A stretch of 64,000 nucleotides of DNA from Pseudomonas fluorescens. GTDB lineage: Bacteria; Pseudomonadota; Gammaproteobacteria; Pseudomonadales; Pseudomonadaceae. The notes under the pieces were generated by a model. It ran no database searches. It was given only the letters and a program-made list of their open reading frames with translations, and was not told the DNA's origin. Of this stretch, positions 8,813 to 16,735 are shown in pieces (position 1 is the first letter of the stretch; every line of letters starts with the position of its first letter). A program made the translations under genes and the position numbers. The stretch is taken from assembly GCF_001902145.1 (NCBI RefSeq), contig NZ_MRST01000027.1:664519-728518 (forward strand). The letters are read 5' to 3'.

Positions 8813-10156
8813 ATGTCCCAGTTAGAAACGCAGACTCCTGCCGCGCCCGCCATGGTGCGGCTGCCCCTCTTGCAACTGATCCTGGTAGGCCTGCAACACG
8901 TCTTGCTGATGTACGGCGGTGCCGTCGCCGTGCCCCTGATCATTGGCCAGGCCGCAGGCTTGAGCCGTGAAGAAATTGCCTTTCTGATCAACGCCGACCT
9001 CCTGGTGGCCGGTATCGCCACCATGGTGCAGTCGTTCGGCATCGGCCCCATGGGGATCCGCATGCCGGTGATGATGGGCGCCAGTTTTGCAGCCGTAGGC
9101 AGCATGGTCGCCATGGCCGGCATGCCCGGCATCGGTTTGCAGGGCATCTTCGGCGCGACCATTGCCGCCGGGTTCTTCGGCATGCTCATCGCACCGTTCA
9201 TGTCCAAGGTGGTGCGCTTTTTCCCGCCGCTGGTGACCGGTACGGTGATCACCGCCATCGGCCTTTCGCTGTTCCCCGTCGCGGTGAACTGGGCCGGCGG
9301 GGGCAGCGCCGCCGCCACGTTTGGCTCGCCGGTCTACCTGGCGATTGCCGCCCTGGTGCTGGGCACTATCTTGCTGATCAACCGCTTCATGCGCGGCTTC
9401 TGGGTGAACATCTCGGTGCTGATCGGCATGGGCCTGGGTTACGCCCTGTGTGGTGTGATCGGCATGGTCGACCTCAGTGGCCTGGCCCAGGCGCCGTGGG
9501 TGCAGGTGGTGACGCCGTTGCACTTTGGCATGCCCAAGTTCGAGTTGGCGCCGATCCTGTCGATGTGCCTGGTGGTGGTGATCATTTTTGTCGAGTCCAC
9601 CGGCATGTTCCTCGCCCTGGGCAAGATCACCGGCCAGGAGGTCACGCCGAAGATGCTGCGGCGCGGCCTGCTGTGTGATGCCGGCGCGTCGTTCTTTGCC
9701 GGCTTCTTCAACACCTTTACCCACTCCTCCTTCGCGCAGAATATCGGCCTGCTGCAGATGACCGGTGTGCGCTGCCGCTCGGTCACGCTCATGGCCGGCG
9801 CGTTCTTGATCGTGCTCAGCCTGTTGCCCAAGGCGGCCTATCTGGTGGCGTCGATTCCACCTGCGGTACTCGGCGGCGCGGCGATTGCGATGTTCGGCAT
9901 GGTGGCGGCGACCGGAATCAAGATCCTGCAGGAAGCCGACATCGCCGACCGCCGTAACCAGTTGCTGGTGGCCGTGAGCATCGGCATGGGCCTGATCCCC
10001 GTGGTACGTCCGGAGTTCTTCGCGCAGCTGCCATTGTGGATGAGCCCGATTACCCACAGCGGCATCGCCATGGCCACCCTCAGCGCGTTGTCGCTGAACA
10101 TCCTGTTCAACATCCTCGGCGGCGCTGAGCGCCCCGAAGTCGCGCATACGCATTGA
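8813..10156 (+). CDS. NCS2-family urate/xanthine permease
   Basis: A 447-aa inner-membrane nucleobase:cation symporter of the NCS2 (NAT) family. It has 12-14 hydrophobic segments and family blocks QHVLLMYGGAVAVPLIIG (about 28-45), GASFAAVGSMVAM (about 91-103) and the substrate-site stretch FVESTGMFLALGKITG (about 260-275), with TFTHSSFAQNIGL (about 301-313). The context, urate catabolism on one side and a Tsx-like channel on the other, argues for urate or xanthine as substrate, like UacT/PucJ. The start has GAGGTG seven bases upstream, and an A-rich stretch with AAAAATAA (8787-8794) just before it resembles a Crc/Hfq target. Confidence 0.9.
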   Translation: MSQLETQTPAAPAMVRLPLLQLILVGLQHVLLMYGGAVAVPLIIGQAAGLSREEIAFLINADLLVAGIATMVQSFGIGPMGIRMPVMMGASFAAVGSMVAMAGMPGIGLQGIFGATIAAGFFGMLIAPFMSKVVRFFPPLVTGTVITAIGLSLFPVAVNWAGGGSAAATFGSPVYLAIAALVLGTILLINRFMRGFWVNISVLIGMGLGYALCGVIGMVDLSGLAQAPWVQVVTPLHFGMPKFELAPILSMCLVVVIIFVESTGMFLALGKITGQEVTPKMLRRGLLCDAGASFFAGFFNTFTHSSFAQNIGLLQMTGVRCRSVTLMAGAFLIVLSLLPKAAYLVASIPPAVLGGAAIAMFGMVAATGIKILQEADIADRRNQLLVAVSIGMGLIPVVRPEFFAQLPLWMSPITHSGIAMATLSALSLNILFNILGGAERPEVAHTH

Positions 10157-10591
10157 TTCCTTTGTTAGTACAAAAATAACAACAACAGGGAACATCCACA
10201 TGCACAACCTTGACCTGGGGCCGGCCACACGCCGCGCCCCATTCTTGCCCCTCGCGCTCTGTTACAGCGCACTTGAGCCCAGGCCTGGGAGCCAGTATTC
10301 TCCGCGCCCGCTCGAATCGACTCAAAAAAAAACAGCGAATGTAAAAGCTGACCTCAAGGCCAACTTATCCCGGCCTGATGTTTGCTGCCAAAGTGCACAA
10401 AAGTCCCCTGAATTCGACTGCATCCGCTGCAGCCGACGGGGATTTTTTGGCTTTTTTAACACCTTGGCGCAGCTCTTGCTAAAAGCATCAAAGCTGACCG
10501 AACAGACGATTTTTGCAGCGAACCAAAAGGCGCCACACCAGAGCGCCTGCGTAGAAGAAAAACCATAAAATTTTAACTCGGGAGCAACCGA
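10157..10591 (+). other. 435-base leader region with orphan start signal and terminator-like hairpin
   Basis: No convincing gene. It holds two overlapping perfect AAnAAnAA motifs (10172-10185), a ribosome-site-like CAGGGA and an ATG at 10200. That ATG opens a 122-codon frame ending at 10568 whose composition (Cys, Phe and Lys runs over a terminator hairpin) does not look like a folded protein. The outer-membrane gene downstream has its own ribosome site (CGGGAG). The signals may be the remnant start of a lost gene or a short regulatory leader. Confidence 0.5.
10404..10447 (+). terminator. Terminator-like hairpin upstream of the outer-membrane channel gene
   Basis: TCCCC...GGGGA closes a stem whose inner part pairs CTGCA with TGCAG around a 5-base loop; six T follow at once. 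It could end transcription from the permease gene or act as an attenuator in the leader of the channel gene. Confidence 0.55.
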
Positions 10592-11377
10592 ATGAAACCT
10601 ATGTTCAAAGGCCTGATGCTGGCGGGATCACTGCTGGCTGGTGGCCAGGCCGTCGCCGGTGACTTGTTGCAGTGGCAGAACAACAGCCTGACTTACCTGT
10701 GGGGCAAGAGCTTTACCGTCAACCCGCAGATCCAGCAAACCGTCACCTTCGAACATGCCGACGCATGGAAGTACGGCGACAACTTCTTCTTCCTCGACCG
10801 CATCTTTTACAACGGCAAGGAAGACGGCAATCTGGGGCCCAACACTTACTACGGCGAGTTCAGCCCGCGCTTGTCCTTCGGCAAGATTTTCAACCAGGAC
10901 CTGTCATTCGGCCCGATCAAGGATGTGTTGCTGGCCTTCACCTACGAGTTCGGCGAAGGCGACAACGAGTCCTACTTGCTGGGCCCGGCATTCGATTTGA
11001 ACATTCCCGGTTTCGACTACTTCCAGCTGAACTTCTACCAGCGCCAGACCGAAGGCAATCGTCCGGGTGACGGCGTATGGCAGATCACGCCGGTATGGTC
11101 GTACACCATTCCCGTGGGTAACTCCGACGTGTTGATCGACGGCTTCATGGACTGGGTGGTGGATAACGACAAAAACGCCCGCGGCACTTCTCACGCCAAC
11201 CTGCACTTCAACCCGCAGGTCAAATACGACCTGGGCAAAGCGCTGCATTGGGGCGACAAGCAGTTGTATGTGGGTTTTGAGTACGACTACTGGAAGAACA
11301 AATACGGGATTGAAGACAGCGGGGCCTTCAAGACGACTCAGGACACGGCAAGCTTCCTGGTCAAGTACCACTTCTGA
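10592..11377 (+). CDS. Tsx/OmpK-like nucleoside-specific outer-membrane channel
   Basis: A 261-aa outer-membrane beta-barrel protein. A signal peptide ends in GGQAVA-GDLLQW (cleavage near residue 22). The rest is alternating aromatic beta strands with family features (SLTYLWG near the mature N-terminus, and a C-terminal strand SFLVKYHF ending in Phe for BAM recognition). It matches the size and pattern of the Tsx/OmpK/DUF5020 group, nucleoside or small purine channels. Its place after the urate permease suggests it brings purines or nucleosides across the outer membrane. The substrate is inferred from context only. Confidence 0.82.
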   Translation: MKPMFKGLMLAGSLLAGGQAVAGDLLQWQNNSLTYLWGKSFTVNPQIQQTVTFEHADAWKYGDNFFFLDRIFYNGKEDGNLGPNTYYGEFSPRLSFGKIFNQDLSFGPIKDVLLAFTYEFGEGDNESYLLGPAFDLNIPGFDYFQLNFYQRQTEGNRPGDGVWQITPVWSYTIPVGNSDVLIDGFMDWVVDNDKNARGTSHANLHFNPQVKYDLGKALHWGDKQLYVGFEYDYWKNKYGIEDSGAFKTTQDTASFLVKYHF

Positions 11378-11385
11378 CCGTCCTG

Positions 11386-11485
11386 TGTAGGAGCGAGCTT
11401 GCTCGCGAAAAACTCACGATCACCGCGCCCATGCTAAATAAACGCGGCGTTCTCAGGTTCTTCGCGAGCAAGCTCGCTCCTACAG
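11386..11485. repeat. Paired inverted REP element
   Basis: GTAGGAGCGAGCTTGCTCGC and its inverted partner lie between the convergent channel and patatin-like genes, where a bidirectional hairpin could end both transcripts. Confidence 0.9.
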
Positions 11486-11489
11486 AGGC

Positions 11490-12632
11490 TCATGCCAACC
11501 CCAGGAAACGGGTGATCTCCTCACGCTTGGCCAGTGCATCCTTGCGCCCCAGCTCGATCAACTCACTGCAGTACCCCGCCTCGAACAACAGATAACTCAA
11601 CACCCCTGCCCCGCTGGTCTTGGTCGCCCCAGGCCCGCGCAAAAACACACGCAACGCCGCCGGTAATTCCTGACGATGCCGCGCGGCGATTTCATCGATG
11701 GGCTGGCTGGGGGCAATCACCAGTACCTCTACCGGTGCCAGGCCCTGCACCGCCGCATCCGCCGGCACGACGCGGCTGAACTGGTTCAAGCGCTCCAGCA
11801 GCTCGATATCGCTTTCCAGGCTGTCAATGAACGTGCTGTTGAGCATATGCCCACCAATTTGCGCCAGGGTCGGTTGCTGGCCGGTATAGGTACGCTGCAT
11901 CGACGGTTCATTGCCACGCGGGTTACCACTGACGCCCACGACCAGCACGCGGCTGGCGCCCAGGTGCAAGGCCGGGCTGATGGGCGCGGACTGGCGCACC
12001 GCGCCATCGCCGAAGTACTCCTGGCCAAGCTTGATCGGGGCAAACAACAGCGGAATCGCCGAACTGGCCAGCAGGTGCTCCACCGTCAACTGGGTGGGCA
12101 CGCCGATACGCCGATGGCGCAGCCAGGCATCAATGGTGCCGCCGCCCTGATAGAAGGTCACCGCTTGCCCGGACTCATAACCAAATGCCGTCACCGCCAC
12201 CGCCTGCAAATGCTGGCGACGGATAGCCTCGTCGATGCCGTTCAGGTTCAAGCGCTCCTGCAACAAGTCGCGCAGTGGCGAGCTGTTGAGCAACGCCACC
12301 GGCACCTGGGCGCCCACCCCCAACAGGCTATGGATCAGGAAACGACTGGCCTGGCGCATCACTCCCGGCCAGTCGCTGCGCAGCACCTGATGGCTGCGAA
12401 AGCCCTGCCAGAAGGCCACCAGCCGTTGGATAGCGGCCGAAAAATCACTGGCGCCACTGGCCAGGCTCACCGCATTGATCGCGCCAGCCGAGGTGCCGAC
12501 GATCACCGGAAAAGGATTCGCTGCCCCCGCAGGCAGCAACTCGGCAATCGCCGCCAACACCCCCACCTGGTACGCCGCTCGCGCCCCGCCGCCGGAAAGA
12601 ATCAAGCCTGTGACCGGTTCAGCTGGGCGCAT
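11490..12632 (-). CDS. Patatin-like phospholipase
   Basis: A 380-aa lipid acyl hydrolase. It has the oxyanion loop GGGARAAYQVG (residues 14-24), the nucleophile elbow G46-T-S48-A-G50 and the second catalytic residue D209 in the D-G-A motif, so the Ser-Asp dyad is intact. No signal peptide is evident, suggesting a cytoplasmic or membrane-associated enzyme rather than a secreted one; the C-terminal 170 residues are a family-specific extension. The start at 12632 is preceded by GGAG. It lies 31 bases downstream of the lipid A acyltransferase gene on the same strand, so the two are probably cotranscribed and it may act in lipid turnover. Confidence 0.88.
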   Translation of the reverse strand: MRPAEPVTGLILSGGGARAAYQVGVLAAIAELLPAGAANPFPVIVGTSAGAINAVSLASGASDFSAAIQRLVAFWQGFRSHQVLRSDWPGVMRQASRFLIHSLLGVGAQVPVALLNSSPLRDLLQERLNLNGIDEAIRRQHLQAVAVTAFGYESGQAVTFYQGGGTIDAWLRHRRIGVPTQLTVEHLLASSAIPLLFAPIKLGQEYFGDGAVRQSAPISPALHLGASRVLVVGVSGNPRGNEPSMQRTYTGQQPTLAQIGGHMLNSTFIDSLESDIELLERLNQFSRVVPADAAVQGLAPVEVLVIAPSQPIDEIAARHRQELPAALRVFLRGPGATKTSGAGVLSYLLFEAGYCSELIELGRKDALAKREEITRFLGLA

Positions 12633-12663
12633 TGCGTCACTCCATGTGGCGAAAGGGTTGGGG

Positions 12664-13599
12664 TTATCGACGGCGCTTTTCGTACAACTTGGGCTCACCC
12701 GGTGGCCGGCTCTTGAAACGGCGGTGGGTCCACAGGTATTGCTCGGGGCATTCGCGCACCGAGGCTTCGACCCACTGGTTGATGCGCAAGCAGTCGATCT
12801 CGTCGGTTTCACCCGGGAAGTCGGTCAGCGGCGGGTGGATCACCAAACGGTAACCGCTGCCATCGGCCAGGCGCTCCTGGGTGAACGGCACCACCAGCGC
12901 CTTGCCCAGGCGTGCGAACTTGCTGGTGGCGGTGACGGTGGCCGCCTGGATACCGAACAGCGGCACGAAGATGCTTTGCTTGGCGCCGTAGTCCTGGTCC
13001 GGTGCGTACCAGATGGCCCGGCCGGCGCGCAGCAGCTTGAGCATACCGCGCACGTCGTCGCGCTCCACGGCAAGGGAATCGAGGTTATGGCGCTCACGAC
13101 CACGGCGCTGGATAAAATCGAACAGCGCATTGCCGTGCTCGCGATACATGCCATCGATGGTGTGCTTTTGCCCCAGCAGCGCCGCACCGATTTCCAGGGT
13201 GGTGAAGTGCAGCGCCATGAGGATCACGCCCTTGCCTTCCAACTGCGCCTGCGTGAGGTGCTCCAGCCCTTCGACATGGGCCAGGCGCGCCAGGCGCGGC
13301 TTGGGCCACCACCAGCTCATGGCCATTTCAAAAAAGGCGATACCGGTGGAGGCAAAGTTTTCCTTGAGCAGGCGTTTGCGCTCCTGCGCGGATTTTTCCG
13401 GGAAGCACAGCTCAAGGTTGCGCGCCGCGATACGGCGACGATCACCCGCCACGCGGTACATGCCCGCGCCCAGCAGGCGACCAATGGTCAACAGCGCCCG
13501 ATACGGCAATTGGGTGACCAGCCACAGCAGGCCGAGCCCCAGCCATAGCAGCCAAAAACGCGGGTGAAGAAATACAGCTCGAAAACGCGCGCGATCCAT
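12664..13599 (-). CDS. lpxL: Lipid A late (lauroyl) acyltransferase, LpxL/HtrB family
   Basis: A 311-aa inner-membrane acyltransferase adding a secondary acyl chain to lipid A. An N-terminal hydrophobic anchor (FWLLWLGLGLLWLV, about residues 15-28) precedes the LABLAT domain with the catalytic H131-x4-E136 motif (HFTTLE) and the DQDYG block. ATG 13599 (MDRARFRAVFL) is preferred to an upstream in-frame TTG. The position next to minC and divergent from it matches the second HtrB paralogue of P. aeruginosa (PA3242) as I recall it. The patatin-like gene follows on the same strand. Confidence 0.9.
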   Translation of the reverse strand: MDRARFRAVFLHPRFWLLWLGLGLLWLVTQLPYRALLTIGRLLGAGMYRVAGDRRRIAARNLELCFPEKSAQERKRLLKENFASTGIAFFEMAMSWWWPKPRLARLAHVEGLEHLTQAQLEGKGVILMALHFTTLEIGAALLGQKHTIDGMYREHGNALFDFIQRRGRERHNLDSLAVERDDVRGMLKLLRAGRAIWYAPDQDYGAKQSIFVPLFGIQAATVTATSKFARLGKALVVPFTQERLADGSGYRLVIHPPLTDFPGETDEIDCLRINQWVEASVRECPEQYLWTHRRFKSRPPGEPKLYEKRRR

Positions 13600-13718
13600 T
13601 ACAGATTCCGGTAAAGACAAGGGCCGCGCATTCTACAACGGTTCGACTCGGCTTGCGGCGGGTGAGTGTTCTCGTTATAAGTCTCGACACTTTTCGTGAC
13701 AAGCCGCTTTCGCCGACC

Positions 13719-14456
13719 ATGAGCCAAACCGAACCGCTAGACCAAGATCCCGTGTTCCAGCTAAAAGGCAGCATGCTCGCCATTACCGTGCTGGAACTGG
13801 CCCGCAATGACCTCGACGCCCTGGACCGCCAACTGGCCGCCAAGGTCGCCCTGGCGCCGAACTTCTTCAACAACGCCCCGCTGGTGCTGGCGCTGGACAA
13901 GCTGCCGGCTGGCCAGGGCGTAATTGATTTGCCCGGCCTGATGCGCGTATGCCGTTCCCATGGCCTGCGCACACTGGCCATCCGCGCCAGCCGCATCGAA
14001 GACATTGCCGCTGCCATCGCCATTGAACTGCCAGTACTGCCACCGTCCGGCGCCCGCGAGCGTGCGCTGGAACCGCTGGTCGGCGAAGAAAAGAAAAAAC
14101 CGGAAAAACCACCCGAGCCTGCGATCAGGCCTACAAAGATCATCACCTCGCCGGTACGCGGCGGGCAGCAGATTTACGCCCAGGGCGGCGACCTTGTGGT
14201 GGTTTCCTCGGTCAGCCCGGGGGCGGAACTTCTTGCCGATGGCAACATCCATGTATACGGCCCGATGCGCGGACGCGCCCTGGCCGGCATCAAGGGTGAT
14301 ACCAAGGCGCGTATTTTTTGCCAGCAGTTGACCGCCGAGCTGGTTTCCATCGCGGGTCAGTACAAGGTTTCCGAAGATTTGCGCCGCGATCCACTGTGGG
14401 GCGCTTCGGTACAGGTCAACCTGTCGGGCGATGTGTTGAACATCATCCGTCTTTAA
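13719..14456 (+). CDS. minC: Septum site-determining protein MinC
   Basis: A 245-aa inhibitor of FtsZ polymerisation. The N-terminal MinC_N domain (about 1-105, starting QDPVFQLKGSMLAITVLEL) is joined by a Lys/Pro/Glu-rich linker (EEKKKPEKPPEP) to the C-terminal beta-helical domain (about 135-245) with RGGQQIYAQGGDLVV, GNIHVYGPMRGRALAG and QVNLSGDVLNIIRL, which binds MinD. It starts the minCDE locus, 199 bases before minD, divergent from lpxL. No strong ribosome site is visible before the ATG. Confidence 0.95.
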   Translation: MSQTEPLDQDPVFQLKGSMLAITVLELARNDLDALDRQLAAKVALAPNFFNNAPLVLALDKLPAGQGVIDLPGLMRVCRSHGLRTLAIRASRIEDIAAAIAIELPVLPPSGARERALEPLVGEEKKKPEKPPEPAIRPTKIITSPVRGGQQIYAQGGDLVVVSSVSPGAELLADGNIHVYGPMRGRALAGIKGDTKARIFCQQLTAELVSIAGQYKVSEDLRRDPLWGASVQVNLSGDVLNIIRL

Positions 14457-14655
14457 CGGATACTGCCGCATTTTCCAAGCATCTCTAGACTCTGATAGCA
14501 AAGCGAAACCGGCAAGACTTGTGTAGGACTTTTTGGAAGTTGGTGTTTCCCCATGGAAACCCCGTCTTTTTCCTGCAAAGGCTGTCCGCCTGCGGCGAGC
14601 TCCAAGAGATGTTTTTCAGGGACCGAAAGTCCTTTTTCCTTAGGGGTGAAACACC

Positions 14656-15468
14656 TTGGCCAAGATTCTCGTGGTTACATCCGGCAAGGGTGGTGTGGGT
14701 AAGACCACCACCAGCGCCGCTATCGGTACCGGCCTCGCTCTGCGCGGCCACAAGACAGTCATCGTCGACTTCGACGTCGGCCTGCGTAACCTTGACCTGA
14801 TCATGGGCTGCGAGCGTCGCGTGGTGTATGACTTCGTCAACGTGGTGAACGGCGAAGCCAACCTGCAACAGGCCCTGATCAAGGACAAGCGCCTTGAGAA
14901 CCTGTACGTGCTGGCCGCCAGCCAGACCCGTGACAAAGACGCGCTGACCAAAGAAGGCGTCGGCAAAGTGCTCGCCGAGCTCAAGGAAACCTTCGAATAC
15001 GTGGTGTGCGACTCCCCGGCCGGTATCGAAACCGGTGCTCACCTGGCGATGTACTTCGCCGACGAAGCCATCGTGGTGACCAACCCGGAAGTCTCCTCGG
15101 TACGTGACTCGGACCGCATGCTCGGCCTGTTGGCCAGCAAGTCCAAGCGCGCCGAAGAAGGCCAGGACCCGATCAAGGAACACCTGCTGCTCACCCGCTA
15201 CAACCCGGAGCGCGTCAACAACGGCGAAATGCTGGGTGTTGAAGACGTGAAGGAAATCCTCGCCGTGACCCTGCTGGGCGTGATTCCGGAATCCCAAGCC
15301 GTCCTGAAGGCATCCAACCAGGGCGTACCGGTGATTCTCGACGACCAGAGCGACGCCGGCCAGGCGTACAGCGATGCCGTGGATCGCTTGCTGGGCAAGA
15401 CCGTGGAACACCGCTTCCTCGATGTCAAGAAGAAGGGATTCTTCGAGCGTATCTTTGGAGGCAACTAA
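14656..15468 (+). CDS. minD: Septum site-determining ATPase MinD
   Basis: A 270-aa membrane-cycling ATPase that recruits MinC and oscillates with MinE. The start is TTG at 14656, after AGGGGTGA; no ATG or GTG gives the conserved N-terminus MAKILVVTSGKGGVGKTTT. It has the deviant Walker A motif with signature Lys11 and Lys16, the switch DSPAGIETG near residue 118, and a C-terminal amphipathic membrane-targeting helix (KKKGFFERIFGGN). minE starts three bases after the stop. The gap before it holds a small GGAC-CGAA-AGTCC hairpin followed by T residues (about 14620-14635). Confidence 0.96.
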   Translation: MAKILVVTSGKGGVGKTTTSAAIGTGLALRGHKTVIVDFDVGLRNLDLIMGCERRVVYDFVNVVNGEANLQQALIKDKRLENLYVLAASQTRDKDALTKEGVGKVLAELKETFEYVVCDSPAGIETGAHLAMYFADEAIVVTNPEVSSVRDSDRMLGLLASKSKRAEEGQDPIKEHLLLTRYNPERVNNGEMLGVEDVKEILAVTLLGVIPESQAVLKASNQGVPVILDDQSDAGQAYSDAVDRLLGKTVEHRFLDVKKKGFFERIFGGN

Positions 15469-15471
15469 ACA

Positions 15472-15726
15472 ATGAAATTTCTCGACTTCTTTCGCGCCAA
15501 CAAAAAGCCAAGTACCGCGTCGGTAGCGAAAGAGCGTCTACAGATCATCGTGGCGCACGAACGCGGCCAACGCAGCACCCCGGACTACCTGCCAGCCTTG
15601 CAGAAGGAACTGGTCGAGGTGATCCGCAAGTACGTCAATATCGGTAACGATGACGTGCATGTCGCCCTGGAAAATGACGGCAGTTGCTCGATCCTGGAAC
15701 TCAATATCACCCTGCCCGATCGTTGA
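15472..15726 (+). CDS. minE: Cell division topological specificity factor MinE
   Basis: An 84-aa regulator that stimulates MinD ATPase and restricts MinCD to the poles. The N-terminal membrane/MinD-contact helix (MKFLDFFRANKKPSTASVAKER) is followed by the dimerisation part with LQIIVAHERG and VEVIRKYVNI. Full length. Separated from minD by three bases and followed by a REP pair. Confidence 0.96.
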   Translation: MKFLDFFRANKKPSTASVAKERLQIIVAHERGQRSTPDYLPALQKELVEVIRKYVNIGNDDVHVALENDGSCSILELNITLPDR

Positions 15727-15775
15727 TCGAACGGGCGGTCGCCACGGCGGCTCTGCTACCTGGCCCCTGTACTGT

Positions 15776-15875
15776 TGTAGGAGCGAGCTTGCTCGCGAAG
15801 AACCTGAGAACACCGCGTTTCACCTGAATGAACGTGGTGCCGATGAGTTCTTCGCGAGCAAGCTCGCTCCTACAG
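15776..15875. repeat. Paired inverted REP element downstream of minE
   Basis: GTAGGAGCGAGCTTGCTCGC, variable spacer, then the inverted copy. Its spacer resembles that of the next pair at 16582-16680 (both contain GAACCTGAGAACACCGCGT). Confidence 0.9.
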
Positions 15876-15928
15876 GGTGAGGGGGCAGTCAGTGGAGCCG
15901 CCGTTGGCGTTTGTTACGAGACTGTTTA

Positions 15929-16564
15929 ATGCCGCTGTCCAATATTCATATCCTGCATCAGGACGATGCTGTCCTGGTGGTGAACAAGCCGACCCTGCTG
16001 CTCTCGGTGCCTGGTCGCGCCGACGACAACAAGGACTGCCTGATCACCCGCCTGCAGGAAAACGGTTACCCTGAAGCCCGCATCGTCCATCGCCTGGACT
16101 GGGAAACCTCGGGGATCATCCTGCTGGCCCGGGACGCGGATACCCACCGTGAACTGTCCCGCCAGTTTCACGACCGTGAAACCGAAAAAGCCTACACCGC
16201 CCTGGCGTGGGGCCAGCCGGAACTGGACAGCGGCAGCATTGACCTGCCCCTGCGCTACGACCCGCCGACCAAGCCCCGCCATGTGGTCGACCATGAGTTC
16301 GGCAAACATGCGCTGACCTTCTGGAAAGTGCTGGAGCGTTGCGGCGACTGGTGCCGCGTAGAGCTGACACCCATCACCGGGCGCTCGCACCAGTTGCGCG
16401 TGCATATGTTGTCCATCGGGCATCCGTTGCTGGGAGATGGCTTGTACGCCCATGAGCAAGCCCTGGCTGCATGGCCGCGCCTGTGCCTGCATGCAAGCAT
16501 GCTCAGCTTCACCCACCCGCAAAGCGGCGAGCGCCTGCGCTTCGAGTGCCCAGCCCCTTTTTAA
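15929..16564 (+). CDS. rluA: RluA-family 23S rRNA/tRNA pseudouridine synthase
   Basis: A 211-aa RNA-modifying enzyme isomerising uridine to pseudouridine. The catalytic motif is RIVHRLDWETSG with Asp57; other family marks are LVVNKPTLLLSVPG (about 16-30) and GRSHQLRVHM (about 150-159). There is no S4 domain, and the short length fits RluA itself rather than RluC/RluD. The locus next to minE agrees with the Pseudomonas gene order I recall. The ATG at 15929 has no clear ribosome site. Confidence 0.85.
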   Translation: MPLSNIHILHQDDAVLVVNKPTLLLSVPGRADDNKDCLITRLQENGYPEARIVHRLDWETSGIILLARDADTHRELSRQFHDRETEKAYTALAWGQPELDSGSIDLPLRYDPPTKPRHVVDHEFGKHALTFWKVLERCGDWCRVELTPITGRSHQLRVHMLSIGHPLLGDGLYAHEQALAAWPRLCLHASMLSFTHPQSGERLRFECPAPF

Positions 16565-16581
16565 GACAAAGACGATGACCT

Positions 16582-16680
16582 TGTAGGAGCGAGCTTGCTC
16601 GCGAAGAACCTGAGAACACCGCGTATAACCTGAATGGCTGCGGTGCCGTTGAGTTTTTCGCGAGCAAGCTCGCTCCTACA
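16582..16680. repeat. Paired inverted REP element
   Basis: Inverted GTAGGAGCGAGCTTGCTCGC pair between rluA and apeB, with a spacer partly shared with the pair at 15776-15875. Confidence 0.9.
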
Positions 16681-16735
16681 ATGAATCGGCGGGGCCAATA
16701 CGGTAAACTCCGCGCATTGCTGTCTGGAGCTATTT

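Noticed and set aside
8822..10228. A 468-codon minus-strand frame opposite the permease
   Set aside because: His/Gln/Asp-rich shadow of a membrane protein gene with no ribosome site.
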